A DNA stretch of 56,440 nucleotides from Gammaproteobacteria bacterium (GCA_028821515.1 JAPPGA010000048.1:1-56440); one strand, 5' to 3'; positions 35,042 to 44,722 are shown, counted from the first letter of the stretch. The notes: generated from the letters alone by a model not told the origin. Numbers and translations are program-made.

Positions 35042-35899
35042 TTAGTAATCGAGCCGATACGCATCCCCATCGCGGACGATCCTGCCCGCGGTCGGGCCGG
35101 AGAAATGGGTGCCGATGATCAGTACGGGACGGTCGGCGTAGCGCTCGACGAACGCCTTGCGGGTAGCGGCGCTTTCCACCGGGTCCACGCAGGCCGTGCA
35201 GGACCACTCTGGATGCGCCAGTTGGCAGGGGTGGTGCATCAGGTCGCCGGTGATGACCGCTTCCTCGCCCCGGGATTCGATGTGTACGCTGACGTGTCCG
35301 GGAGTGTGTCCCGGCGTCGGCAGGAGGTGGACCTCCAAGTTGATGCGATGGTCGGTGTCGACAAGGTCGGCGAGTCCCGCGTCCAGGATCGGCTGCACCG
35401 AGTCGTCGATGATGTCAGCGTACCGGCCGGCCCGGCCTCGGTCGCGCCAGTGGTTCCATTCGTCCTCGGCGAAGAGGTAGCGCGCGTTCGCGAAGGTTGG
35501 CTGCCAGCGGTCCTCCACGAGGCGCGTGTTCCATCCGACATGGTCGACGTGCATGTGGGTACAGAGGACGGTTTCGATGCCGTCTACCGCGAACCCCGCG
35601 TCGGAGAAGTCGCGCAGGAAATCGGATTGCATCATGTTCCATCGAGGATAGCCGCGCGGCTTGTCGTTGCCGATGCAGGTATCGACGACGATGGTCTGGT
35701 CGGGGCACTGGATGATCAGGCTGTGGAAGGAGAGAACGAGCTTGCGTTCGGCGTTGGTGAAGGGCGTAAGCCAGGGCAGGTTATCCACGAGGTCGGACGG
35801 CGCCTGGGGCAGTATGTGGTTGCCAATGGTGGCCGACGTGAGTTCTACCACCCGGGTCACCGTGACGTCGCCGATGCGCCAGCGCAGGAAATCTTGCAT
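35042..35899 (-). CDS. MBL-fold metallo-hydrolase
   Basis: A 285-residue metallo-beta-lactamase-fold hydrolase. Metal ligands are in THMHVDHVGWN (HxHxDH), PTPGHTPGHVSV, the Asp of VITGDLMHHP, and a final His in LIIGTHFSGPTAG. The early strand SLIIQCPDQTIVVDTC fits the family. No signal peptide, so cytosolic. Members of this subgroup (lactonase/quorum-quenching and uncharacterised hydrolases) cannot be separated by motif alone. It is divergent from the AT-rich region and the second DUF4143 gene. Confidence 0.92.
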   Translation of the reverse strand: MQDFLRWRIGDVTVTRVVELTSATIGNHILPQAPSDLVDNLPWLTPFTNAERKLVLSFHSLIIQCPDQTIVVDTCIGNDKPRGYPRWNMMQSDFLRDFSDAGFAVDGIETVLCTHMHVDHVGWNTRLVEDRWQPTFANARYLFAEDEWNHWRDRGRAGRYADIIDDSVQPILDAGLADLVDTDHRINLEVHLLPTPGHTPGHVSVHIESRGEEAVITGDLMHHPCQLAHPEWSCTACVDPVESAATRKAFVERYADRPVLIIGTHFSGPTAGRIVRDGDAYRLDY

Positions 35900-35975
35900 G
35901 TTCTTCCTTTGATCGTTTGAGAAAACTATAGCAGGCGGAAAATTGGCACCTAGATCGGATTGAATGGCACGGTTC

Positions 35976-36053
35976 TGTCAAAATAGGCATTTATTTTGAT
36001 AAATGGATGTATAAATAAGCATTGTCAAAAAACATTTATATTGCTAAAGATGG
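35976..36053. repeat. AT-rich pair of imperfect ~30-bp direct repeats with inverted repeat
   Basis: Two copies starting TGTCAAAA (35976 and 36023, 47 bp apart) both continue into CATTTAT, TTG and TAAA and end in ATGG. The first holds ATTTAT-TTTG-ATAAAT (35989-36004), a 6-bp inverted repeat. The region is far more AT-rich than its surroundings. It precedes the DUF4143 gene at 36111 and may be its promoter or operator, or a recombination scar. Confidence 0.5.
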
Positions 36054-36110
36054 GCTGTATTGCAATCTGGATGCGCTTGAGATTCGACCCGCAATGATGG
36101 TTCTGATTCG

Positions 36111-37529
36111 ATGCAGAAGATCCTGAAAAGGCAAGAAATCAAATACTTGCAGGAGTGGTCCAGCCGTCACGTACACAAGCCTCTGGTGATTCGAGGTGCG
36201 AGGCAGGTTGGCAAGTCGACGTTGGTGCGCGAGTTCGTTCGGCTGGCGGACATGCCGATGGTGGAGGTCAACTTCGAACGCAACCCGGAGTTCCGCGAGG
36301 CCTTTGCCGAGAGAGATCCGGCGCGGATTGTCTCCACCCTGGCCCTGCTTACCGCGAGGGAGATCGCGCCTGCGGCTACGGTGCTGTTCCTTGACGAGAT
36401 CCAGGCGGCGCCGGAGGCGTTGGTTGCGCTGCGCTACTTCCACGAGGAGATGCCGCAGTTACGTGTCGTGGCGGCGGGATCTCTGATGGAGTTCGCGCTG
36501 GCGGATGCGCGATTCTCGATGCCTGTGGGCCGGGTCGAGTACCTGCATTTGGGTCCCATGGAATTCGAGGACTTCCTCGAGGCTTCGGGAAATGCGCCGC
36601 TCGCTGCACATTTGCGGGGTTTTTCGCTGTCAGACCTGTCTGGGGGCGAAAACGTGGCATTCCCTGCGGCTGTGCATCGTAGATGCCTGGATTTGCTCCG
36701 GCAATATTGCGTGGTGGGCGGTCTCCCGGAGGCGGTTGCGGAATATGTCGATGCGGATACCAACGCTGGTGAGGAGTTTGCGCGAGTCAGCCGCGTGCAA
36801 CAGGGTATCGTCTCCGCGTATAGGGATGATTTCCACAAATACGGCCATGGCCGCTTGAGAGATCGGATACAGCTGGTGTTCGACAAGCTCCCGGCCATGG
36901 TGGGCCGCAAGTTCAAGTACGTGCAGGTCAGCCGGGATCATCGGGCCGCCGAACTCTCCGACGCTCTACGGCATCTTTGCCTGGCTGGCGTTGCCACCAG
37001 GATCACGCACACGGCTGCTAACGGCGTGCCGTTGGCGGCCGAGGCCAACGAGCGCCATTTCAAATGCCTGTGCATGGATGTCGGCCTCATGTGCGGTGCG
37101 CTGCATCTCAATGTGCTCGATCTGGCCAGGCATGACTTGACACTGATCAATGGCGGTGCGCTTGCGGAACAGTTCGTTGGCCAGCATTTGCTATTCAGTG
37201 GACCGCGCTACCAGGCGCCGTCGCTGTACTACTGGGTTCGGGAAGCCAGGAACGCGGCGGCCGAGATCGACTACCTGATGACGGCGGGACAGCGAATAGT
37301 GCCCGTGGAGATCAAGGCGGGAACAACGGGTTCACTCCGCTCGTTGCACCAGTTCCTGCAGGAGAAACAGCGCGATTTCGGGCTTCGTTTCAATGCCGAC
37401 GTGCCGAGCCTGCTGCGCGACGCAAAGCGGCTCTCGAACGGCACGGCAATCGACTATCGACTGTTGTCGCTGCCGATATACATGGCGGGTCAAGCGCGCA
37501 GACTCGTTGGCGAATTCGACTCGCAATGA
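36111..37529 (+). CDS. AAA-type ATPase with DUF4143 domain, second copy
   Basis: A 472-residue ATPase of the same broad family as the gene at 28047 but clearly divergent. Walker A is RGARQVGKSTL (about residues 28-38), Walker B ATVLFLDEIQAAPEAL, followed by RVVAAGSLMEFAL. The C-terminal PD-(D/E)XK-like site is AAEIDYLM followed by VPVEIKAG, which is better conserved here than in the first copy. The AT-rich leader with direct repeats suggests recent acquisition. Genes of this type are often found singly in genomic islands; function not established. Confidence 0.9.
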   Translation: MQKILKRQEIKYLQEWSSRHVHKPLVIRGARQVGKSTLVREFVRLADMPMVEVNFERNPEFREAFAERDPARIVSTLALLTAREIAPAATVLFLDEIQAAPEALVALRYFHEEMPQLRVVAAGSLMEFALADARFSMPVGRVEYLHLGPMEFEDFLEASGNAPLAAHLRGFSLSDLSGGENVAFPAAVHRRCLDLLRQYCVVGGLPEAVAEYVDADTNAGEEFARVSRVQQGIVSAYRDDFHKYGHGRLRDRIQLVFDKLPAMVGRKFKYVQVSRDHRAAELSDALRHLCLAGVATRITHTAANGVPLAAEANERHFKCLCMDVGLMCGALHLNVLDLARHDLTLINGGALAEQFVGQHLLFSGPRYQAPSLYYWVREARNAAAEIDYLMTAGQRIVPVEIKAGTTGSLRSLHQFLQEKQRDFGLRFNADVPSLLRDAKRLSNGTAIDYRLLSLPIYMAGQARRLVGEFDSQ

Positions 37530-37539
37530 CCAGATGCCG

Positions 37540-38712
37540 TCAGTCGAGGTTCCCGTACACCGCGCTTTCGAAGGCGAGATATAGCGGTAGCGATTTCTCG
37601 TCCGCGAAAGGAAGGACCTGAGTCATGTAGGCGCCGCCCACACCCTTCGCCTGATCGATCCAGAAGTACGAGTTGGCGAGGCCGGCCCAGGCGAGACTGC
37701 CCGCGGAACGGCCGGTGGGTGTATCCTCGGTGTTGATCATGAACGTCAAGCCCCAGGTTTTGGGCATCCCCGGGAAAAAGTCGGCATCGTTCGAGAAGGG
37801 GGGAATCACGGTTTTGAGTGGCACGACGCGGCAGGTCCCCATCTGGTTGCGGGACATCGTTGCCACGGTTTCCGGCGCGAGGATCTGCTCGCCGTTGACT
37901 CGACCCCCGTTCAGCATCATGCGAATGAAACACAGGTAGTCGCCGATCGTGCCGTAAAGTCCGGCGCCGCCCAGTTCCACCTCCGGATCCTGGGGCATTT
38001 CAAGGTCCATTAGAGGGACCAGCGAGCCGTCGTCGACGCGCTGGTGAATCTTCGCCAGCCGGGCCCGCATCCCGTCGGTGATTCGAAAGGCGGTATCGCG
38101 CATGCCGAGCGGCTCGAGGAGGTGATCGCGGAAGTACACTCCGAGGCGCTGTCCGCTCACGGCCTCGACCATCTTGCCGATCCAGTCGATGCTGATGCCG
38201 TACTCCCAGCGGTCGCCCGGATCGAACAGCAGGGGCGTCCCGAGGGCCGCTTCCTGGCAACTGATGATCCCCGGCGTACCGGTGGCCGCCTGGTAGGTGA
38301 GGATCGATGCGCTCCAGGTCTCGTAGGAGAATCCGGCGGTATGGGTCAGCAGGTGGCGCAACGTGATGTCGCCTCTGGGCGCGCGCGTCCGCGGCGTGCC
38401 GTCCTCTTCGAAGCCTTCGAGGACACGTGCTTCACCTAGGGCGGGAACCACTTCCCGGGCAGGCGCGTCGAGGTCCAGCTGTCCCCGTTCGACGAGCTGC
38501 ATGGCGGCCGCTCCGGTCAGTGGTTTCGTCATCGACGCGATCCAGCCGACGGTGCCGGCGGTCATCTCTTCGCCGCCGCCCAGCACGCGCTCGCCAAACC
38601 CGCCGAGATAGAGGTTTCCGTCCCGGTCAGTCGCGCCGGCGACGACGCCGGGAACCGCGCCGTCGGTTATGGCGTTGCTCAGGAGCCTATCGGCGGTTTG
38701 AGAGATGGACAT
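37540..38712 (-). CDS. Serine hydrolase, class C beta-lactamase fold
   Basis: A 390-residue serine hydrolase of the beta-lactamase/EstB family. The active-site motif is SMTK (Ser60, Lys63) in GWIASMTKPLTGAAAM. LRHLLTHTAGFSYE is the typical second block, and YGISIDW supplies the Tyr of the YxN-like motif. No signal peptide is present, so a cytosolic esterase is more likely than a secreted penicillinase. Convergent with the DUF4143 gene (10 bp between stops). Confidence 0.9.
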   Translation of the reverse strand: MSISQTADRLLSNAITDGAVPGVVAGATDRDGNLYLGGFGERVLGGGEEMTAGTVGWIASMTKPLTGAAAMQLVERGQLDLDAPAREVVPALGEARVLEGFEEDGTPRTRAPRGDITLRHLLTHTAGFSYETWSASILTYQAATGTPGIISCQEAALGTPLLFDPGDRWEYGISIDWIGKMVEAVSGQRLGVYFRDHLLEPLGMRDTAFRITDGMRARLAKIHQRVDDGSLVPLMDLEMPQDPEVELGGAGLYGTIGDYLCFIRMMLNGGRVNGEQILAPETVATMSRNQMGTCRVVPLKTVIPPFSNDADFFPGMPKTWGLTFMINTEDTPTGRSAGSLAWAGLANSYFWIDQAKGVGGAYMTQVLPFADEKSLPLYLAFESAVYGNLD

Positions 38713-38863
38713 TGTGGTACTCCCGATACGATTGCCGGCAGCCCGGATTCTGTCGGTTGCCGGTCAATGCTGCAACGTGGGGAGTGTGCGGTTGAACTGC
38801 CCGGTTCATGACTTGCCGCAACGTGCAATACCGTCTGTGTGCCTTAAGGCAACGGCTGGCCCT

Positions 38864-39592
38864 GTGTACTCGCCACGTCGTGCCGGGTATCGTCGCGCTG
38901 TGGATCTGCGTCGCGTTGCTGTCGTTGTCTGGCTGCTTAGTTGGTTCGGCCTGTTCCTGTCTTATTTTCTCTCGGCACAGCAGGACCACATCCCGAGCTG
39001 TATTCCCCACCTGGCCGGCTGTACCAGCGTGAGTTCCTCCGGCCGCCACGGCGCCGGGTTCTTCCTGTTCAAGGCGACCATGCTGCCGGCCGCGGCCTTT
39101 CTCATGGTGTACTGGGTGTTGTGCGGCCAGTGGTTGCGGTGCTGCGGCGAGGCCTCCGCGCGGTGGCGCTGGACCATCGTCCTGGTTGGACTTGTCGGCG
39201 CCGCCTTCCTGGTGCTCTATACGACGTTCCTGGGTTCCGTAGGCGACATCTACCGGACATTGCGCCGCTACGGCACGGTGATGTTCTTTGGCATGACCTA
39301 CCTGGCGCAATTGCTGCTCGCGTACCGCGCCCAGGCCGCGCTGGGCGATACGCCGCTCGTGCGCGCGAAGGTCTGGCTTTGCCTCGGGGTGCTCATCGAG
39401 GGGCTGGTGCTGGTCGCGCTCACGAACCTGATCGAGGACGACGACTGGCTTGAGAACCTGACCGAGTGGCACGTCAGCACGGCGATTTCCTTTTACCCGT
39501 TCCTCACGTGGCTGATGTGGCGGAACACGGGATTCACCTTGGCGTTCTCGCTGAAGCCGCCGGGGAGAGGCGAGGCCGATCAGGCCGAATAG
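38864..39592 (+). CDS. Multi-pass membrane protein of unknown function (possibly Frag1/DRAM/Sfk1-like)
   Basis: A protein of about 242 residues with roughly six membrane segments (VVVWLLSWFGLFLSYFL, MLPAAAFLMVYWVLC, WTIVLVGLVGAAFLVLYTT, VMFFGMTYLAQLLLAY and two more). An extracytoplasmic loop with HIPSCIPHLAGCTSVSS contains two Cys and resembles Frag1/DRAM/Sfk1 proteins, but this is tentative. The open frame begins at 38705, but the first 50 codons are unlike membrane protein and overlap the serine hydrolase start. GTG 38864 or 38900 are the likely starts. Ends 28 bp from the convergent lipA. Confidence 0.7.
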   Translation: MYSPRRAGYRRAVDLRRVAVVVWLLSWFGLFLSYFLSAQQDHIPSCIPHLAGCTSVSSSGRHGAGFFLFKATMLPAAAFLMVYWVLCGQWLRCCGEASARWRWTIVLVGLVGAAFLVLYTTFLGSVGDIYRTLRRYGTVMFFGMTYLAQLLLAYRAQAALGDTPLVRAKVWLCLGVLIEGLVLVALTNLIEDDDWLENLTEWHVSTAISFYPFLTWLMWRNTGFTLAFSLKPPGRGEADQAE

Positions 39593-39619
39593 CACGGCGG
39601 CGGGCGGCTTCGTCGCCGG

Positions 39620-40600
39620 TCAGACCGTCTTGGCTGCGATCAATCCGAGGTTGTTGCCTTCGAGAATTCTCTCGGCGCGATAGCTGGACCTTACGAGGGG
39701 ACCGGATGCGACCTCCGTGAACCCGCGTGCGAGGCCGTCCTCCCGGTAAGCAGCGAACTGGTCCGGATGGACCCAACGCTCCACCGGAAGGTGGTTTGCT
39801 GTGGGGCGCAGGTACTGCCCGAGGGTCAGGACATCAACACCAGCATCACGCAGGTCGTCCATGGCCTGCAGGATCTCGTCGTCTGTCTCCCCGAGCCCCA
39901 GCATCAGGCTGGACTTGGTCAGTACCGCTGGCTGGAAGACCTTGGCATGGTGCAGCACGTCGAGGGTCTGCGCGTAGCCGGCACGGATGTCGCGTACAGG
40001 GTGGGTCAGTCGTTCGACGGTCTCAAGATTCTGTGCGAACACGTCTATGCCGCTTGCCACCACCGTTTCGACGGCAGCGTGGACACCGGCAAAATCCGGG
40101 GTCAGCGCCTCGACGCCGGTCCGCGGGTTCAGCCGCTTGATGGCGCGCACGCACGCCGCATAGTGTCCGGCGCCGCCGTCCACCAGGTCATCGCGGTCCA
40201 CCGAAGTCAGGACCACGTAGTTGAGGTTCATGAGGCGGACGGACTTCGCGGCGTTTTGCGGTTCGTCCGGATCGAGACGGCCGTTGGGATTCCCCGTGTC
40301 CACGGCGCAGAAGCGGCACGCCCGGGTGCATACCGAACCCATCAGCATGATGGTCGCCGTGCCGCGGCTCCAGCACTCGCCGATGTTCGGGCAGTGGGAC
40401 TCCTGGCAGACGGTGCTCAGGCGATGCTTGGCAACCGTGCGGCGAACCCTATGGAAACCCGCGCCGCCGCCGAGCCGCACCCGCAGCCAGGGCGGCTTCG
40501 GCCCGGCAACGGACGCCTGCGCCGACGAATCGGCCTTGATGCCGTCCTTGATCGCGCGGATCCCGTCGGCATTGCGAAACTTGACGCCGCTTCTGGTCAT
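39620..40600 (-). CDS. lipA: Lipoyl synthase
   Basis: A 326-residue radical SAM enzyme that inserts two sulfurs into protein-bound octanoyl groups. The auxiliary cluster motif is [12 protein letters not shown], and the radical SAM motif CTRACRFC. The C-terminal RSSYRAE supplies the Ser ligand of the auxiliary cluster. Other blocks ([32 protein letters not shown]) match the family well. No lipB or other lipoate gene is adjacent. Followed upstream on the same strand by the NADAR gene. Confidence 0.97.
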   Translation of the reverse strand: MTRSGVKFRNADGIRAIKDGIKADSSAQASVAGPKPPWLRVRLGGGAGFHRVRRTVAKHRLSTVCQESHCPNIGECWSRGTATIMLMGSVCTRACRFCAVDTGNPNGRLDPDEPQNAAKSVRLMNLNYVVLTSVDRDDLVDGGAGHYAACVRAIKRLNPRTGVEALTPDFAGVHAAVETVVASGIDVFAQNLETVERLTHPVRDIRAGYAQTLDVLHHAKVFQPAVLTKSSLMLGLGETDDEILQAMDDLRDAGVDVLTLGQYLRPTANHLPVERWVHPDQFAAYREDGLARGFTEVASGPLVRSSYRAERILEGNNLGLIAAKTV

Positions 40601-40621
40601 GGGCCCGATTGTAGTGTGTCT

Positions 40622-41092
40622 TTACGCCGGGCGCTGTTCTTCCCGGAGCCTTGCGCGGACCTGCATCAGCACCTTGCCGTAAGTGTTCAGCCCCCGGGTA
40701 TCGCGGCCGCAGCCCCAGTAGTAGTCGTATTGGCTGGTCTCGAGGATGCGGCGCTCGCCGGTACTGAGGAGAGCGGCTGCGGCGTCTTCGGAAGTGCGGC
40801 ATTTCCGGTATATGCCGCGCGTCATGTATGTCTCCCTGAGCGTGTTCCAGTCGTCCCGGATGCGTCTCCTGTTGCGCCGGGCCAGCCGCCGCGCGACGCT
40901 GGGGGACTCGGCAGCGCAGATCGCCTTTCGCAGGCCTGTGTCCGTGAACTTCATCGCCTCCACGTAGTGGGCGACGGACGGCCACGTCTCGCCGTCAAGT
41001 TCGAATCCGTGCCGGGACCAGGCGGACAGTGGATCGGTGGCGTCTTCCATGGACACGAGGACGGTGTCCTGGTCGATGGGCTCGAACGGCAT
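40622..41092 (-). CDS. NADAR (YbiA-like) family protein
   Basis: A 156-residue soluble protein of the NADAR superfamily, whose studied members remove ADP-ribosyl groups or act as N-glycosidases on riboflavin intermediates. Seen: PLSAWSRHGFELDGETWPS and VAHYVEAMKF (the WPSVEHY block), LRETYMTRGIYRKC, and the closing block YYWGCGRDTRGLNTYGKVLM. The stop is 22 bp from lipA and the start 6 bp from asnS stop, all on the same strand, so asnS, NADAR and lipA may be one transcript. Confidence 0.88.
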   Translation of the reverse strand: MPFEPIDQDTVLVSMEDATDPLSAWSRHGFELDGETWPSVAHYVEAMKFTDTGLRKAICAAESPSVARRLARRNRRRIRDDWNTLRETYMTRGIYRKCRTSEDAAAALLSTGERRILETSQYDYYWGCGRDTRGLNTYGKVLMQVRARLREEQRPA

Positions 41093-41097
41093 TCAGG

Positions 41098-42474
41098 TCA
41101 GAACTGGGCGTTATTGGGAACTCGGGGAAACGGGATGGCGTCCCGAATGTTGTCCATTCCCGATGCGTAAAGGAGCAGTCTCTCAAGCCCTAATCCAAAA
41201 CCCGCGTGGGGCACCGTTCCGTAGCGCCTGAGGTCCCGGTACCACCAGAGGTCCTTGGCCAGCGACGGGTCCATCCGGGCATCAAGCACGTCGATCCGTT
41301 CCTCGCGCTGGCTCCCGCCGATGATCTCGCCGACGCCGGGCAGCAACACATCCATCGCCGCAACGGTCTTGCCGTCGTCGTTAAGACGCATGTAGAAAGC
41401 TTTGATTTCCTTGGGATAATCTACTACAACAACCGGACCATTGACGTGGCGCTCGGTAAGGTAGCGCTCGTGCTCGGATTGCAGGTCGAGCCCCCACTCG
41501 ACGGGGAACTCAAAGGACTCGCCGGAGTTCCGGAGGATGTCGACGGCTTCGCTGTAGGACAGGCGTTCGAACGGCGCGTCGATCACCCGCTGCAGCCGGT
41601 CGACAACAGTCCGATCAATGCGGTCCGCGAAGAAAGTCATGTCGTCGCCGCAACGCTCGAGCACGTCGGCCAACACGGTCTTGAGGAGATCGGCTGCGAG
41701 ATCGGCATTGTCGTCGAGGTTGGCGAAGGCGATTTCTGGTTCCACCATCCAGAACTCCGCCAAGTGCCGCGCCGTATGCGAATTCTCCGCGCGAAACGTC
41801 GGGCCAAAGGTGTAGACCTTGCTCATCGCCAGGCAATAGGACTCCACGTTGAGCTGGCCGGAGACGGTGAGGAACGTCTCGCGGCCGAAGAAGTCCTCGC
41901 CGTAGCCGCCCGGGGGACGGTTCGCGATGTCGAGCGTACTGACGCGGAACAGGTCGCCGGCCCCTTCGCAATCGCTCGCCGTGATGATGGGCGTGTTGAC
42001 CCAGAAAAACCCGCGGGAGTCGAAGTACCTGTGAATCGCTTGCGAGAGCGCATTGCGCAGCCGGGTCATCGCGCCGAAGGTGTTTGTGCGGGGCCGCAGG
42101 TGCGCGACGGTACGCAGGTACTCGAACGTGTGCCGTTTCTTGGCGATGGGGTAGGCGTCGGGTTCGACGACCCAGCCGGCGACGCGGACCCCATCGGCCT
42201 GGATCTCCCGGCTTTGACCCCGGCCCTGGGAGGCGACCACGACGCCGCTGATCTCGACGGCGCAACCCGCCGTGAGGGCGACGATCTCGTCATAATTCTG
42301 AAGGTCTTGGTCCGCGACTACCTGCACGGCGTCAAAGCACGAGCCGTCGTGCACCTGGATGAAGGAGAAACCGCCCCTCGACGTGCGCCGGGACCGTACC
42401 CAGCCAGCGATGGCAACGGCGTGGCCGAGGGCGACATCTTCGTGAATAACGGCTGAAACCGGCGTATGTTGCAA
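41098..42474 (-). CDS. asnS: Asparagine--tRNA ligase
   Basis: A 458-residue class IIb synthetase charging tRNA-Asn. An OB-fold anticodon domain is at residues 1-110 ([20 protein letters not shown]), followed by the catalytic domain: motif 2 region [20 protein letters not shown] and motif 3 [15 protein letters not shown]. These and [17 protein letters not shown] identify AsnRS over AspRS. Start and length are normal. Downstream genes NADAR and lipA are closely spaced on the same strand. Confidence 0.97.
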   Translation of the reverse strand: MQHTPVSAVIHEDVALGHAVAIAGWVRSRRTSRGGFSFIQVHDGSCFDAVQVVADQDLQNYDEIVALTAGCAVEISGVVVASQGRGQSREIQADGVRVAGWVVEPDAYPIAKKRHTFEYLRTVAHLRPRTNTFGAMTRLRNALSQAIHRYFDSRGFFWVNTPIITASDCEGAGDLFRVSTLDIANRPPGGYGEDFFGRETFLTVSGQLNVESYCLAMSKVYTFGPTFRAENSHTARHLAEFWMVEPEIAFANLDDNADLAADLLKTVLADVLERCGDDMTFFADRIDRTVVDRLQRVIDAPFERLSYSEAVDILRNSGESFEFPVEWGLDLQSEHERYLTERHVNGPVVVVDYPKEIKAFYMRLNDDGKTVAAMDVLLPGVGEIIGGSQREERIDVLDARMDPSLAKDLWWYRDLRRYGTVPHAGFGLGLERLLLYASGMDNIRDAIPFPRVPNNAQF

Positions 42475-42588
42475 CCGAAGCTCGGGGGCCGGAGGACGAG
42501 ACGATTATAGGTGGACCCGTCCGAACGGGACAATACACGGGAGGCGGGAGGGAAAGACGGCAAGCGCGAGGGCAATCGGGTTGAGACC

Positions 42589-43401
42589 ATGACGCGACAT
42601 CTCATCGCGGGGGCGGCGGCGCTGGCGATCCTCGGGCTCGGTTTCCTGGCGTGGAACGCGCTGATGCCGAGGGAAAGGGATACACCGGTCTTCGTTCCGG
42701 TACCCGAGCCATCCACCCCGAGCGTCATCGAAGAGGGTCCACCCCCCGCGCCGCCCGCAAGTGAATCCGAAGGCGTGCCGGTGCCCGCGCTGGAATTGCC
42801 CCCACTCGACGACAGTGACGATTTCGTTCGCACGCAGGTGGATGATTGCCTCGCCGCGCTGTTTCCGGAAGAAGGCCCGACGGACATCCTCCGGCGTGTG
42901 GCAGCGATCCTGGAGAACGCCTCCCGGGCCGAAGTGACCCGCGGCCGTTTCTCCGTCATCGAAACCCCGCCGGGCGATTTCAGGGTCCGTAAGCGGGGAA
43001 ACCGGTATTTCATCGATGATGCAACATTCCGCCGCTACGACGCGGTGGTGCAGTCATTGACATGTGTCCGGCCGGAACGCGCCGCGTCGCTTATCGGGCT
43101 GTTCGGGCCATTGCTGGCCCAGGCGATGGGAGAGTTCGGCCTCCCCGGCGCGGATATCGATGCCATGGCCGACTCGGCTTTGGCGGAGATCCTGGCGGTG
43201 GAGTTTCCGGGACTGCCGATCGAAGTCGTCCAGACGAACGCGAGGTACAGGTTTGCCGACGCCGAGCTTGAAGCCGCGTCCACGCTCGCGAAGCAACTTG
43301 TCCGAATCGGACCCGACAATCTCGCCAGCCTGCAACGCCATGCGAGGAAAGTGCGGGCTGCGCTAAAGCGTCAGGTTCTCGATCCAACCAGCTCGAATTG
43401 A
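42589..43401 (+). CDS. DUF3014 domain membrane-anchored protein
   Basis: A 270-residue protein. The N-terminal TM segment (LIAGAAALAILGLGFLAW) is followed by a Pro/Glu-rich linker and then the DUF3014 domain beginning LPPLDDSDDFVRTQ, including VPVPALELPPLDD. Such proteins are inner-membrane anchored with a periplasmic domain; no function is known. ATG 42589 places the TM directly at the N-terminus; a GTG at 42511 would add 26 charged residues and is possible. Divergent from asnS. Confidence 0.85.
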   Translation: MTRHLIAGAAALAILGLGFLAWNALMPRERDTPVFVPVPEPSTPSVIEEGPPPAPPASESEGVPVPALELPPLDDSDDFVRTQVDDCLAALFPEEGPTDILRRVAAILENASRAEVTRGRFSVIETPPGDFRVRKRGNRYFIDDATFRRYDAVVQSLTCVRPERAASLIGLFGPLLAQAMGEFGLPGADIDAMADSALAEILAVEFPGLPIEVVQTNARYRFADAELEAASTLAKQLVRIGPDNLASLQRHARKVRAALKRQVLDPTSSN

Positions 43402-43428
43402 CCCGTCCAGCGCTGGCCTCGACTCGGT

Positions 43429-44658
43429 CTACTCGGCCGAGGCCTGGTTCCCCTCCCACCGCGCGACATAGCGGGAGAGGTCGATGTCCTTGCGAAACGG
43501 CGCGCGGGCAGCCGTCCACTCCGCATCCTGCCTGACGTAGCGTTTCTCCTGGACAAGGTAGCGCTCGACCGCCTGCCGAAAGCTGGCATCCCGGATCCAA
43601 TGCACGGAGTAGGTCTCCCTGGGCAGGTATCCCCGGGCGACCTTGTGCGGACCTTGCGCCCCGGCTTCCACGCGTTGCAGGCCGTGTGCGATGGCGAAGT
43701 CGATGGCCTGGTAGTAGCAGAGTTCGAAGTGCAGGAAGCGGTGGTCCTCGATGCAGCCCCAGTTGCGTCCGAACAGCGCGTGGGAGCCGATGAAGTTGAG
43801 GGCGCCTGCGATGTAGCGTCCGCGCCTGCGCGCCATGATAAGCAGGGTTCGTTCGGGCATCGTCTCGTTCACGAGACTGAAGAAACGCCGGGTGAGATAC
43901 GGCGTGCCCCATTTTCGGTTCGCGGTGTCCATGTAGAAGGCATAGAAGCGGTCCCAGTGGCGTTCGGTCAGGTCGCTGCCGGTGACCCACTCGATTTCAA
44001 TGTCTTCCCGAATCGCTTCCCGGCGCTCCCGGCGGATGTTCTTGCGCTTCTTCGAGGCCAGTTGCGAGAGGAACTCATCGAACGTGTCGAAACCGGCGTT
44101 CGCCCAGTGGTACTGGGTGTCGACCCGTTGCAGCAGACCGAGCTTGGCCGCGCGCTTCCACTGCGCCTTCGGCATGAACGTGTAGTGCAGGGAGCTGACC
44201 CCGATGCGCTCTGCGACCTGGACGCTTGCCGCGAGAAGCTGCTCCTCCACGACCGCGGCACGCTCGCCGCTGGCGGAAAGCAGCCGCGGGCCGGTCGCGG
44301 GTGTGAACGGGATGCTGGCCTGGAGCTTCGGATAGTACTCTCCGCCCGCCCGGTACCAGGCTTCCGCCCAGCCGCCGTCGAACACGTACTCTCCCCGGGA
44401 GTGCGACTTGAGGTACATGGGCGCGACGCCGAGGAGCCTGTCGCCGTCCCGGAGCACGAGGTGGAACGGCTGCCAGCCCGTCTTGGGCGATGCGCTGCCG
44501 CTCGCCTCCAGGGCATGCAGGAAACGGTGGTCGAGAAACGGGTTGTATTCGTCGCCTGCATCCGCGCATCGGTTCCAGGCCCCGGCCGAAATGCCGGAGA
44601 TATCGTTGCAGACGCCCGCTGTGAGTTCGCTCAATGCTCCTCCCCGTTTGAGGAGCAT
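43429..44658 (-). CDS. PF04339/DUF482 (FemAB/GNAT-like) protein
   Basis: A 409-residue protein of the peptidogalycan-biosynthesis/FemAB-like family (PF04339, formerly DUF482), a GNAT-related fold. The family blocks are NPFLDHRFLHALE near the start, GWAEAWYRAGGEYYPKLQ, and the central basic segment KKRKNIRRERREA. The C-terminal half contains GRYIAGALNFIGSHALFGRNWG, FHFELCYYQAIDFAI and EAGAQGPHKVARGYLPRE. Substrate unknown. The ATG at 44658 lies within a perfect inverted repeat; a TTG at 44631 preceded by GGGGAGGAG is an alternative start. Confidence 0.9.
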   Translation of the reverse strand: MLLKRGGALSELTAGVCNDISGISAGAWNRCADAGDEYNPFLDHRFLHALEASGSASPKTGWQPFHLVLRDGDRLLGVAPMYLKSHSRGEYVFDGGWAEAWYRAGGEYYPKLQASIPFTPATGPRLLSASGERAAVVEEQLLAASVQVAERIGVSSLHYTFMPKAQWKRAAKLGLLQRVDTQYHWANAGFDTFDEFLSQLASKKRKNIRRERREAIREDIEIEWVTGSDLTERHWDRFYAFYMDTANRKWGTPYLTRRFFSLVNETMPERTLLIMARRRGRYIAGALNFIGSHALFGRNWGCIEDHRFLHFELCYYQAIDFAIAHGLQRVEAGAQGPHKVARGYLPRETYSVHWIRDASFRQAVERYLVQEKRYVRQDAEWTAARAPFRKDIDLSRYVARWEGNQASAE

Positions 44659-44659
44659 T
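44633..44659. repeat. Perfect 10-bp inverted repeat spanning the start of the PF04339 gene
   Basis: AATGCTCCTC (44633-44642) and GAGGAGCATT (44650-44659) flank a 7-nt loop. On the minus-strand mRNA one arm contains the ATG at 44658 and the other the GGAGGAG ribosome site for the TTG at 44631. If it folds it would hide both starts, so it may affect translation. Confidence 0.5.
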
Positions 44660-44722
44660 CTAACGGACGCGACGGTTGACGGGCCGCATGCATCGCCGCG
44701 TCGCGAGCCTTAGAATTACCGG

